Part shown: in pieces, positions 44,730 through 52,624 of the stretch
Numbering within the stretch: the first letter of the stretch is position 1
How the letters are laid out: each line of letters begins with the position of its first letter
Source of the DNA: Jejubacter sp036620675
GTDB lineage: Bacteria > Pseudomonadota > Gammaproteobacteria > Enterobacterales > Enterobacteriaceae
Assembly (NCBI GenBank): GCA_036620675.1
Contig: JAZHEE010000004.1
DNA length: 64,000 bases
Reading direction: 5' to 3' (one strand)
Translations under genes and position numbers: made by a program
Notes under the pieces: generated by a model
What the model was told of the DNA's origin: nothing
What the model saw: the letters and a program-made list of their open reading frames with translations, nothing else
Database searches by the model: none

Positions 44730-45617
44730 ATGAAGCCTTTTTTGCGCTGGTGTCTCGTTGCGACCGCTCTGGCGCTGGCAGGATGCAGCAGCAGCACTGC
44801 CTGGCGTAAGAATGAAGTACTGGCCGTGCCGCTACAGCCAACCCTCCAGCAGGAGGTGATTCTGGCGCGCATGGAACAGATTCTTGCCAGTCGGGCTTTA
44901 ACCGATGATGAACGCGCTCAGCTTTTATATGAGCGCGGAGTATTGTATGATAGTCTCGGCTTGCGGGCTCTGGCGCGAAATGATTTTTCACAAGCGCTGG
45001 CGATCCGCCCGGATATGCCCGAGGTATTTAATTACCTGGGCATTTATTTAACGCAGGCGGGCAATTTTGATGCCGCCTATGAAGCGTTTGATTCTGTACT
45101 TGAGCTTGATCCAACATATAACTACGCGTATTTGAACCGGGGTATCGCCCTCTATTACGGCGGACGTTACCGGTTAGCGCAAGATGATCTGCTGGCGTTT
45201 TATCAAGACGATCCCAATGATCCTTTCCGTAGTCTGTGGGTCTACCTTGCCGGAAGCAAGATAGACGAAGACCAGGCCAAAGTGATGCTCACGCAGCACT
45301 TTGACAAAGCGGATAAAGAGCAGTGGGGATGGAACATCGTCGAATTCTACCTTGGTCGCATCAGCGAAAAAACGTTGATGGAAAGACTGAAGGCAGACGC
45401 AACGGATAACACCTCGCTCGCTGAGCATCTCAGTGAAACCAACTTCTATTTAGGTAAGTACTACCTGAGTCTGGGGGATAAGGACAGTGCCAGGGCACTG
45501 TTCAAGTTGACGGTCGCGAACAACGTCCATAACTACGTTGAGCACCGTTATGCATTGTTGGAATTAGCGCTCCTGGGCCAGGAGCAAGACGACCTGGCAG
45601 AATCGGACCAGCAATAG
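44730..45617 (+). CDS. nlpI: Lipoprotein NlpI
   Basis: 295 residues (E. coli 294). NlpI is an outer-membrane lipoprotein and an adaptor that brings the endopeptidase MepS to the protease Prc. The lipobox is LAGC with Cys19. Tetratricopeptide repeats are visible at about 62-95 ([20 protein letters not shown]), 96-129 ([20 protein letters not shown]) and 130-163 ([20 protein letters not shown]). Placed between pnp and deaD as in E. coli. Confidence 0.97.
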   Translation: MKPFLRWCLVATALALAGCSSSTAWRKNEVLAVPLQPTLQQEVILARMEQILASRALTDDERAQLLYERGVLYDSLGLRALARNDFSQALAIRPDMPEVFNYLGIYLTQAGNFDAAYEAFDSVLELDPTYNYAYLNRGIALYYGGRYRLAQDDLLAFYQDDPNDPFRSLWVYLAGSKIDEDQAKVMLTQHFDKADKEQWGWNIVEFYLGRISEKTLMERLKADATDNTSLAEHLSETNFYLGKYYLSLGDKDSARALFKLTVANNVHNYVEHRYALLELALLGQEQDDLAESDQQ

Positions 45618-45835
45618 CTGACGAACATTAACCCATTAACCTTAAAGAATTCGTGTTGCAGGCAGGCAGCGTACCACCGAGTCTCTGATATCGTATCAGT
45701 ACCCGGCGAATACGAACGTCCTTTGGTTCGGCAACCCGAATGTGACGGGTGAAATCCCTTTTAAGTCATCATCTTAGCGGGTGAGGGCGTTTTTGTTTGT
45801 TAATCCATACAATTTGAGCCGGTTCACACTTTTCA

Positions 45836-45916
45836 ATGAAAATTACAGATCATTTTCAAGATGAGTTATGTAGACTGGCCGCCATTGATACTGAGGCACT
45901 TGTACTACATGGCTGA
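45836..45916 (+). CDS. yrbN: Small leader protein YrbN
   Basis: 26 codons, starting ATG AAA ATT ACA and ending at a TGA that overlaps the deaD start region by 8 bases. The middle DELCRLAAI and the end ALVLHG match the E. coli small protein YrbN, which occupies the same place. Its translation probably couples to deaD. It is too short to be seen in routine gene calls. The 218 bp before it (45618-45835) is the long deaD leader expected for a cold-shock gene. Confidence 0.85.
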   Translation: MKITDHFQDELCRLAAIDTEALVLHG

Positions 45917-47747
45917 TATCGAAACCACTTTTAGCGATCTGGGCCTGAAAGCCCCTATTCTTGAAGCACTTAACGACCTGGGCTACGAGAAGCCTTCTCC
46001 GATCCAGGCCGCCTGTATTCCGCACTTGCTGGAAGGGCGCGACGTGCTGGGGATGGCCCAGACCGGTAGTGGCAAGACCGCGGCATTCTCCCTGCCGCTG
46101 CTGAACAACATTGAAGCAAGCCTGCGCGCTCCGCAACTTCTGGTGCTGGCGCCGACCCGCGAACTGGCGGTGCAGGTTGCGGAAGCCTGTAATGATTTTT
46201 CTAAACATATGCGCGGCGTTCAGGTTCTGGCGCTTTATGGCGGCCAGCGCTACGACGTGCAGTTGCGTGCCCTGCGTCAGGGGCCGCAGATCGTTGTCGG
46301 TACTCCGGGTCGTTTGCTTGACCACCTGAAGCGCGGCACCCTGGACCTTTCCAACCTGAAAGGTCTGGTACTGGACGAAGCCGACGAAATGCTGCGGATG
46401 GGCTTTATCGAAGATGTGGAAACCATCATGGCACAGATCCCGGAAGGGCATCAGACCGCGCTGTTTTCCGCGACCATGCCGGAAGCGATTCGCCGTATCA
46501 CTAAGCGCTTCATGCAGGATCCGCAGGAAGTGCGGATCCAGACCAGCATTAACACGCGCCCGGACATCAGCCAGAGCTACTGGAGCGTCTGGGGCATGCG
46601 TAAAAATGAAGCCCTGGTGCGTTTCCTGGAAGCCGAAGATTTCGACGCAGCTATCATCTTCGTTCGTACCAAAAACGCGACGCTTGAAGTGGCCGAAGCG
46701 CTGGAGCGCAATGGTTACAACAGCGCTGCGCTGAACGGCGACATGAACCAGGCGCTGCGTGAGCAAACCCTGGAGCGCCTGAAAGATGGTCGTCTGGACA
46801 TTCTTATCGCTACCGACGTTGCGGCTCGCGGTCTGGACGTTGATCGTATCAGCCTGGTGGTGAACTACGATATTCCGATGGATGCCGAGTCTTACGTACA
46901 CCGTATTGGTCGTACCGGCCGCGCCGGTCGTGCCGGTCGCGCGCTGCTGTTCGTGGAAAACCGCGAGCGCCGTCTGCTGCGTAATATCGAACGCACCATG
47001 AAGCTGACCATTCCGGAAGTGGAACTGCCGAACGCAGAACTGCTGGGCCAGCGCCGTCTGGCGAAATTCGCCGGTCGCGTTCATCAGCAACTGGAAAGCA
47101 GCGATCTGGATCAGTATCGCGAACTGCTGAGCAAGCTGCAGCCGGAAGACGAGCTGGATATGGAAACGCTGGCTGCCGCGCTGCTGAAAATGGCTCAGGG
47201 CGAGCGTCCGCTTATTCTGCCGCCGGATCCGGTTATCGAACGTCGTCCCAGACGCGAATTCCGCGAGCGTGACGATCGTCGCGGCGATCGCAGCGAGCGT
47301 CCGCGTCGCGAGCGCCGTGATGTCGGTGATATGGAACTCTATCGCATCGAAGTGGGACGCGATGACGGGGTTGAAGTGCGTCATATCGTGGGCGCTATTG
47401 CCAACGAAGGCGATATCAGCAGCCGCTATATCGGTAACATTAAGCTGTTCGCTTCCCATTCCACCATCGAGCTGCCGAAGGGCATGCCGGGCGATGTGCT
47501 GCAGCACTTTACCCGCACCCGTATTCTGAACAAGCCGATGAACATGCAGCTGCTGGGCGATGCTCAGCCGCGTGGTGAACGTCGCGGTGGACGTAACTTT
47601 AACGGTGAGCGTCGCGGAGGCGGTGAAGGCCGTCGCTTCAACAATGAACGTCGTGAAGGCGGTGGCCGCTTCTCCGGCGAGCGTCGTGAAGGCGGTCGTG
47701 GTCGTCGTGAAGAGAGCGGCAATCGTCGTCGCTTCGGTGATGCATAA
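45909..47747 (+). CDS. deaD: Cold-shock ATP-dependent RNA helicase DeaD
   Basis: 612 residues (E. coli 629). DeaD/CsdA unwinds RNA in 50S assembly and mRNA decay in the cold. Motifs are AQTGSGKT (I), PTRELAVQ (Ia), DEAD (II, in [13 protein letters not shown]), SATMP (III), [11 protein letters not shown] (V) and [11 protein letters not shown] (VI). A DbpA-like RNA-binding domain lies around 485-560, and the C-terminus is rich in RGG- and GERR-type repeats. The start at 45909 matches E. coli MAEFETTF. Confidence 0.97.
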   Translation: MADIETTFSDLGLKAPILEALNDLGYEKPSPIQAACIPHLLEGRDVLGMAQTGSGKTAAFSLPLLNNIEASLRAPQLLVLAPTRELAVQVAEACNDFSKHMRGVQVLALYGGQRYDVQLRALRQGPQIVVGTPGRLLDHLKRGTLDLSNLKGLVLDEADEMLRMGFIEDVETIMAQIPEGHQTALFSATMPEAIRRITKRFMQDPQEVRIQTSINTRPDISQSYWSVWGMRKNEALVRFLEAEDFDAAIIFVRTKNATLEVAEALERNGYNSAALNGDMNQALREQTLERLKDGRLDILIATDVAARGLDVDRISLVVNYDIPMDAESYVHRIGRTGRAGRAGRALLFVENRERRLLRNIERTMKLTIPEVELPNAELLGQRRLAKFAGRVHQQLESSDLDQYRELLSKLQPEDELDMETLAAALLKMAQGERPLILPPDPVIERRPRREFRERDDRRGDRSERPRRERRDVGDMELYRIEVGRDDGVEVRHIVGAIANEGDISSRYIGNIKLFASHSTIELPKGMPGDVLQHFTRTRILNKPMNMQLLGDAQPRGERRGGRNFNGERRGGGEGRRFNNERREGGGRFSGERREGGRGRREESGNRRRFGDA

Positions 47748-47795
47748 AAATTAAGCGGAAAATACTGCTTTATCCGCTGTAAAGTAAAATAAACG

Positions 47796-47826
47796 AATCC
47801 CGATCTGCGCGATCGGGATTTTTTTA
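47796..47826 (+). terminator. Terminator of deaD
   Basis: Stem AATCCCGATC (47796-47805) with GATCGGGATT (47811-47820), followed by TTTTT. It lies 49 bp after deaD and just before the mtr promoter. Confidence 0.9.
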
Positions 47827-47833
47827 TCCCTTT

Positions 47834-47853
47834 TGTACTCGTGTACTGGTACA
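47834..47853. promoter_or_regulatory. TrpR operator of mtr
   Basis: TGTACTCGTGTACTGGTACA, in which the inner 18 bases (47835-47852) match the trp operator pattern GTACTAGTTAACTAGTAC at 14 positions with both GTACT/GTAC ends intact. A -10-like TACAAT overlaps its end. In E. coli mtr is repressed by TrpR with tryptophan. A TyrR left half TGTAAA at 47778-47783 lacks a good partner. Confidence 0.75.
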
Positions 47854-47907
47854 ATGCAGCGGCAGGCAGACGGCCCGCCGTGATTTACCATACAGGAACA
47901 GCATCTG

Positions 47908-49152
47908 ATGACAGCACTTTCCACTTCCCGCCCGACGCCCTCTATTCTGGGGGGGGTGATGATTATCGGGGGCACCATTATTGGCGCCGGTATGTTCTCT
48001 CTGCCCGTCGTGATGTCTGGCGCCTGGTTTTTCTGGTCGCTGGCGGCGCTGGTGTTCACCTGGTTCTGTATGCTGCATTCCGGGTTGATGATTCTGGAAG
48101 CCAACCTGAACTATCCGCCGGGCGCCAGCTTCGACACCCTGACCAAAGATCTTTTGGGGCGCGGCTGGAATCTGGTTAACGGCCTGTCTATTGCCTTTGT
48201 TCTCTATATTCTGACCTACGCCTATATTTCGGCCAGCGGTTCGATCATCCACCATACCCTGGGAGAGATGGGCGTGGCGGTTCCTGCACGACTGGCGGGA
48301 CTATTATTCGCGCTGGCGGTCGCGTTTATCGTCTGGTTGAGCACCCGGGCGGTCAGCCGGATGACCGCCATTGTGCTGGGGGCGAAGGTCATCACTTTCT
48401 TTTTGACCTTCGGTAGCCTGTTGGGCCATGTTGAACCAACCACGCTACTGAACCTGAGTGAAGAAAGCCCGCGCTATGCCCCTTATCTGTTGATGACGTT
48501 GCCGTTCTGTCTGGCCTCTTTCGGCTATCACGGCAACGTCCCGAGCCTGATGAAATATTATGGTCGCGAGCCGAAGCTGATTATCCGCTGTCTGGTATGG
48601 GGAACGCTGATTGCTTTGGGGCTGTACGTTATCTGGCTGTTGGGCACCATGGGCAATATTCCGCGCCGCGACTTTATCGGCATTGCGCAGAAAGGGGGCA
48701 ATATCGATGTGCTGGTTCAGGCGCTGAGCGGCGTGCTGAACAGCCGTTCGCTCGACCTGTTGCTGGTCATTTTCTCGAACTTCGCGGTGGCCAGCTCCTT
48801 CCTGGGCGTTACGCTGGGGCTGTTTGACTACCTGGCTGATCTGTTTGGTTTCGACGATTCGCAGCCGGGCCGTCTGAAGACGGCGCTTATCACCTTCCTG
48901 CCGCCGATGGTGGGGGGCATGCTGTGGCCGAACGGCTTCCTGTATGCTATCGGCTATGCCGGGCTGGCGGCCACTATCTGGGCCGCTATCGTACCGGCGC
49001 TGCTGGCACGGGCGTCACGTAAGCGCTTTGGCAGCCCGCGCTTTCGGGTATGGGGCGGTAAGCCGATGATCGCACTGATTCTGGTCTTCGGCGCGGGTAA
49101 CGCCCTGGTGCATATTCTTTCCAGCTTTAATCTTCTGCCGGTATATCAGTAA
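47908..49152 (+). CDS. mtr: Tryptophan permease
   Basis: 414 residues, the E. coli length. Mtr is the high-affinity tryptophan-proton symporter of the inner membrane (HAAAP family, 11 helices). Conserved are [23 protein letters not shown], shown here in part as [18 protein letters not shown], and [16 protein letters not shown] and [21 protein letters not shown]. coli yhbW does not follow; the next gene is nrdG. Confidence 0.97.
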   Translation: MTALSTSRPTPSILGGVMIIGGTIIGAGMFSLPVVMSGAWFFWSLAALVFTWFCMLHSGLMILEANLNYPPGASFDTLTKDLLGRGWNLVNGLSIAFVLYILTYAYISASGSIIHHTLGEMGVAVPARLAGLLFALAVAFIVWLSTRAVSRMTAIVLGAKVITFFLTFGSLLGHVEPTTLLNLSEESPRYAPYLLMTLPFCLASFGYHGNVPSLMKYYGREPKLIIRCLVWGTLIALGLYVIWLLGTMGNIPRRDFIGIAQKGGNIDVLVQALSGVLNSRSLDLLLVIFSNFAVASSFLGVTLGLFDYLADLFGFDDSQPGRLKTALITFLPPMVGGMLWPNGFLYAIGYAGLAATIWAAIVPALLARASRKRFGSPRFRVWGGKPMIALILVFGAGNALVHILSSFNLLPVYQ

Positions 49153-49331
49153 TCGTCAGGTAGTAAAAATCCGCCTTCACAGAAGGCGGCATTGATTTCG
49201 CTCCATAGGGCGTACCAAAGACCTTAAAAAGAGGTATCTGCCCGTCCTGAGAGATTTAAATCCGAAGACAATAAGGCAGCGCCAGAACCTGCTGATGACC
49301 ACGCCCGCAGGACGTGGTTTCAGCTGGCAAT

Positions 49332-49360
49332 AAAAAAGGACTCGTCAGAGTCCTTTTTAG
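49332..49360. terminator. Bidirectional terminator between mtr side and nrdG
   Basis: Stem AAAAAGGACTC (49333-49343) with GAGTCCTTTTT (49348-49358). It ends 12 bp from the nrdG stop and serves nrdDG on the minus strand. Between mtr and this site there are two lesser inverted repeats (CCGCCTTC/GAAGGCGG at 49171-49189 and ACCACG/CGTGGT at 49298-49318). Confidence 0.88.
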
Positions 49361-49370
49361 CCTCTGCGTT

Positions 49371-49835
49371 TTAGCGCAGATGGTGAATCACCTGATTGCT
49401 GCTGCCGCGCCAGATGAGCGCCGGATCTCTCAGATCCTGAACGAACTTACCGTCTACCAGAACGTTAATCAGGCTCACCACTTCCATTTGCTGCGGCGTC
49501 AGCTCATCCAGCCGGTAGCCGGTCCAGACCCAGATGTCCTTACCGGGACATTCGCCACGAACCCGTTGCACCAGTTTCAGAACATCAGGCACGTTTTGCG
49601 GATGGAGCGGATCGCCGCCGGAAAGCGACAGTCCCTGGCGTCGCACCCGGGTATCATTGAGATCGTCAATGATTTGCTGCTCCATCGCTGGCGTAAAGGC
49701 GATGCCGGAGTTCAGGCGCCAGGTGCTTTTGTTATAGCAGCCGGGGCACTGGTGCACGCAACCCGCCACAAACAGCGTACAACGGGTACCCGGCCCGTTG
49801 ACCACATCGACCGGGTAATACTGGTGTATGTTCAT
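49371..49835 (-). CDS. nrdG: Anaerobic ribonucleotide reductase activating protein
   Basis: 154 residues. NrdG is a radical-SAM enzyme that creates the glycyl radical on NrdD. The cluster cysteines are Cys26, Cys30 and Cys33 (AGCVHQCPGC), followed by the SAM-binding LSGGDPLHPQN. It starts 2 bp after the nrdD stop. Confidence 0.97.
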   Translation of the reverse strand: MNIHQYYPVDVVNGPGTRCTLFVAGCVHQCPGCYNKSTWRLNSGIAFTPAMEQQIIDDLNDTRVRRQGLSLSGGDPLHPQNVPDVLKLVQRVRGECPGKDIWVWTGYRLDELTPQQMEVVSLINVLVDGKFVQDLRDPALIWRGSSNQVIHHLR

Positions 49836-49837
49836 CC

Positions 49838-51973
49838 TCAGCCCAGTTGGCCGTTGCCCAGGTGCTTAACGCGGCGCTTCACCTCTTCCTGCTTACCGGC
49901 GTTGAACGGACGTGCGTCCGGGCTGCCCAGATAACCGCAGACCCTGCGGGTAACCGAAACCCGGCTGGCATCGTGGTTACCGCATTTCGGGCAGGTAAAG
50001 CCCTTGCTGGTGCAGTCGAATTCGCCGGTGAAGCCACATTCGTAGCACTCATCGATAGGCGTGTTGGTGCCGTAATAGGGAACATGCTGATAGCTGTAAT
50101 CCCAGACGTCTTCCAGCGCTTTCAGGTTATGCTGCAGGTTGGGATATTCGCCGTAGCAGATGAAGCCGCCGCTGGCGAGTTCGGGATAGGGCGCTTCAAA
50201 GTCCAGCTTGTCGTACGGATTCACCTTCTTCTCGACGTCCAGGTGGAAACTGTTGGTGTAGTAGCCCTTATCGGTCACGCCTGGCACTATGCCGAATTCG
50301 GCAGTGTCCAGACGGCAGAAGCGGTCGCACAGATTTTCGCTCGGGGTGCTGTAGAGGCTGAAGCCGTAGCCGGTTTCCTCTTTCCAGCTATCCACCGCCT
50401 GGCGCAGGCGCTGAACGATGTTGATCGCTTTGGCGCGCAGGGTTTCACTGTCGTAAACGTGCTGGTTGCCGTAGAGCGCATTAATAGTTTCGTGGATGCC
50501 AATATAGCCCAGAGAGATGGAGGCACGGCCGTTTTTAAAGATGTCGGCGACGTTATCATCCGCTTTCAGGCGCACGCCACAGGCGCCTTCCATATAAAGA
50601 ATTGGCGCGACGCGGGCCTTGACCCCCTCCAGGCGGGCGATACGGGTCATCAGCGCTTTCTTCGCAAGGCTCAGGCGTTCGTCGAGCAGCTTGTGGAAGC
50701 GTTCCTCGTCGCCTTTCGCTTCCAGCGCGATGCGCGGCAGGTTAAGGCTGATAACCCCCAGGTTGTTACGCCCGTCGTGGATCTGCTCGCCGTTTTCTTC
50801 GTATACGCCAAGAAAACTGCGGCAGCCCATCGGGGTCTTAAAGGAACCGGTGACTTCCACCACCCGATCGTAGTTCAGGATATCCGGATACATGCGCTTG
50901 CTGGCGCATTCCAGAGCCAGTTGCTTGATATCGTAGTTGGGATCGCCGAACTTATGATTCAGCCCGTCGCGGATAGCGAACACCAGCTTCGGGAAGACCG
51001 CCGTCTTTCGATTCTTGCCCAGTCCGGCAATACGGTTGCGCAGGATGGAGGTCTGAATCAGACGCGATTCCCAACTGGAACCCAGGCCGAAGCCGAAGGT
51101 AACGAATGGCGTCTGGCCGTTAGCGGTGTGCAGGGTGTTGACTTCATATTCCAGCGACTGAAAGGCGTCGTAGCACTCTTTTTCGGTACGGGCGCGGGCG
51201 TAGCCTTCGGCATCCGGAATCAGCCACTCGTCGGCGATTTTACGGTGTTTTTCGAAGCTCGCGGTTACAAAAGGCGCCAGTACTTCATCTATACGGTTAA
51301 TAGTGGTGCCGCCGTAGATATGGCTGGCCACCTGGGCGATGATCTGGGCGGTAACTGCTGTTGCGGTAGAGATAGACTTTGGCGGTTCGATCTCTGCATT
51401 GCCCATCTTAAAGCCGTGAGTCAGCATGCCTTTCAAGTCGATCAACATGCAGTTGAACATCGGAAAGAAGGGGGAATAGTCGAGATCGTGGTAGTGAAGC
51501 TCCCCGCGCTCGTGAGCGCGCACCACATCGCGCGGCAACAGATGCTGCCTGGCGTAGTGTTTGGCCACAATGCCCGCCAGCAGATCGCGCTGGGTGGGGA
51601 TCACCTTGCTGTCTTTATTCGCGTTTTCGTTAAGCAGCGAGGCATTGGTCTGCTCGACCAGCCCACGGATCTCCTGATTGAGCTGGCCGCGTTTTTCACG
51701 GGCCACGTCACGGTCGTGACGGTATTCGATATAGGCGCGGGCCAACTGCTTGTACGGGCCGGACATCAGTTGGTTTTCCACCGCAGTCTGAATCTCATTG
51801 ATATCGACCTGACTGCGATCCTGCATCTGGCTGCTAACGCTATCCGCGACGGTGGCGCAATAGTTTGCGTCATCGACTCCCGCGGCGACGGCGGCGCGCA
51901 TAATCGCTTCTTTAATACGCGCTGAAGTGAAGGGTACCTTGCACCCATCCCGTTTCATCACATGCGGTGTCAT
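49838..51973 (-). CDS. nrdD: Anaerobic ribonucleoside-triphosphate reductase
   Basis: 711 residues (E. coli 712). NrdD makes deoxynucleotides without oxygen. The N-terminal ATP-cone (about 3-95) controls activity. The C-terminal zinc site is CYECGFTGEFDCTS and CPKCGNHDAS, and the glycyl radical Gly is in RRVCGYLGSPDARP near residue 680. The upstream region has FNR and NrdR sites. In E. coli the treCBR genes lie between nrdD and mgtA; here the two genes diverge directly. Confidence 0.98.
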   Translation of the reverse strand: MTPHVMKRDGCKVPFTSARIKEAIMRAAVAAGVDDANYCATVADSVSSQMQDRSQVDINEIQTAVENQLMSGPYKQLARAYIEYRHDRDVAREKRGQLNQEIRGLVEQTNASLLNENANKDSKVIPTQRDLLAGIVAKHYARQHLLPRDVVRAHERGELHYHDLDYSPFFPMFNCMLIDLKGMLTHGFKMGNAEIEPPKSISTATAVTAQIIAQVASHIYGGTTINRIDEVLAPFVTASFEKHRKIADEWLIPDAEGYARARTEKECYDAFQSLEYEVNTLHTANGQTPFVTFGFGLGSSWESRLIQTSILRNRIAGLGKNRKTAVFPKLVFAIRDGLNHKFGDPNYDIKQLALECASKRMYPDILNYDRVVEVTGSFKTPMGCRSFLGVYEENGEQIHDGRNNLGVISLNLPRIALEAKGDEERFHKLLDERLSLAKKALMTRIARLEGVKARVAPILYMEGACGVRLKADDNVADIFKNGRASISLGYIGIHETINALYGNQHVYDSETLRAKAINIVQRLRQAVDSWKEETGYGFSLYSTPSENLCDRFCRLDTAEFGIVPGVTDKGYYTNSFHLDVEKKVNPYDKLDFEAPYPELASGGFICYGEYPNLQHNLKALEDVWDYSYQHVPYYGTNTPIDECYECGFTGEFDCTSKGFTCPKCGNHDASRVSVTRRVCGYLGSPDARPFNAGKQEEVKRRVKHLGNGQLG

Positions 51974-51996
51974 GATCTCTCCATTTTAAAAACAGG

Positions 51997-52005
51997 TTAT
52001 CCACA
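51997..52005 (+). promoter_or_regulatory. DnaA box 1
   Basis: TTATCCACA, a perfect strong DnaA box (consensus TTATNCACA), 24 bp before the nrdD start and facing away from nrdD. Confidence 0.6.
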
Positions 52006-52075
52006 GTGCCGACCGGCAGGCTGAGCATTGTTTGCGGCTTGTTAATTAGAGGCTTTTCGCAATGTCTGCCCGGTA

Positions 52076-52084
52076 TTATCCACA
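52076..52084 (+). promoter_or_regulatory. DnaA box 2
   Basis: A second TTATCCACA, identical to box 1 and in the same orientation, 79 bp away, inside the nrdD leader. Confidence 0.6.
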
Positions 52085-52134
52085 GCTTGCATCGCCAGTC
52101 TGACGCGAGCGTAGCATAGGTCAAAATGCACCAA

Positions 52135-52182
52135 CTACAACATGTTGGGTTTTAATGGATTCTAGATTCTATATATGGTGTT
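52135..52182 (-). promoter_or_regulatory. Tandem NrdR boxes upstream of nrdD
   Basis: Two 16-bp boxes, centred at 52142.5 (core CAACATGTTG) and 52174.5 (minus strand ACACCATATATAGA). The centre spacing is 32 bp, about three helical turns, which is the usual arrangement for NrdR, the ATP/dATP-sensing repressor of ribonucleotide reductase genes. Confidence 0.75.
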
Positions 52183-52207
52183 TTCACTAAAGATGTTTGC
52201 TTTCTTG

Positions 52208-52221
52208 TTGACTCAGATCAA
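52208..52221 (-). promoter_or_regulatory. FNR site upstream of nrdD
   Basis: TTGACTCAGATCAA differs at one position from the FNR consensus TTGAT-N4-ATCAA. Its place upstream of the NrdR boxes fits activation of the anaerobic reductase when oxygen is absent. Confidence 0.75.
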
Positions 52222-52322
52222 AGTAAAATTTAAGTCCCTGAAACGGCGCGGCCTGGAACAAACATGCAGTTTTTTAACGATTTGATCGCCCGCTCAGTTT
52301 TAAGACATTACGCAACAGCGCT

Positions 52323-52357
52323 GGTTGATGTTTAGTTTAGTGACCAGGCGTTAGTAT
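52323..52357 (+). promoter_or_regulatory. PhoP box and -10 element of mgtA
   Basis: GGTTGA (52323-52328), five bases, AGTTTA (52334-52339) matches the direct-repeat PhoP box with two changes. A -10 TAGTAT (52352-52357) follows after 12 bp, the standard PhoP promoter spacing. Transcription would begin near 52364, giving a leader of about 260 nt, like that of Salmonella mgtA. Confidence 0.72.
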
Positions 52358-52426
52358 CTGTGCCCGATTATCGGCGGCGTGATTTCACCGTCGCCTGTTG
52401 TTCTCTTTGCTGTTACCGGAGGCGTT

Positions 52427-52471
52427 ATGGATCCAGATCCTCATCCGCAGTTGTGTGATTTCTTCCGGTAA
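52427..52471 (+). CDS. mgtL: mgtA leader peptide MgtL
   Basis: 14 codons encoding MDPDPHPQLCDFFR, with GGAGG five bases upstream. It keeps the acidic-proline start of E. coli MgtL (MEPDPTPLP...), including Pro3, Pro5 and Pro7 but not Pro9. Stalled or slow translation of these prolines, or ribosome destabilisation by the D/P run at low Mg2+, lets transcription continue into mgtA. Confidence 0.85.
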   Translation: MDPDPHPQLCDFFR

Positions 52472-52624
52472 GCCAGTTCTCTTCTTTTGATTGCTGCCTT
52501 CCGGAAGCGGAAGGCGGTGACTCGCGTTTGTCCCTGCCTGATTACGATTGATTGCCCTGACGGGACGGCTCACCCGTATCCGCAGGGATAACGGCGCTCT
52601 GCAAAGTGCGCCGGAGGGACGCTG
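52472..52624 (+). promoter_or_regulatory. mgtA leader region (Mg2+-responsive RNA)
   Basis: The rest of the mgtA leader. It can form a stem CCTTCC/GGAAGG (52497-52514) and other paired elements. In Salmonella and E. coli this leader folds into alternative hairpins sensitive to Mg2+ and proline supply. I infer the same function from its position and mgtL; exact pairings were not calculated. Confidence 0.55.

Noticed and set aside
45843..47507. 554-codon open frame opposite deaD
   Set aside because: Antisense shadow of deaD with no recognisable protein features.
49847..51925. 692-codon open frame on the plus strand opposite nrdD
   Set aside because: It is the antisense image of a high-G+C, biased coding sequence; nrdD on the minus strand has clear family motifs along its length.
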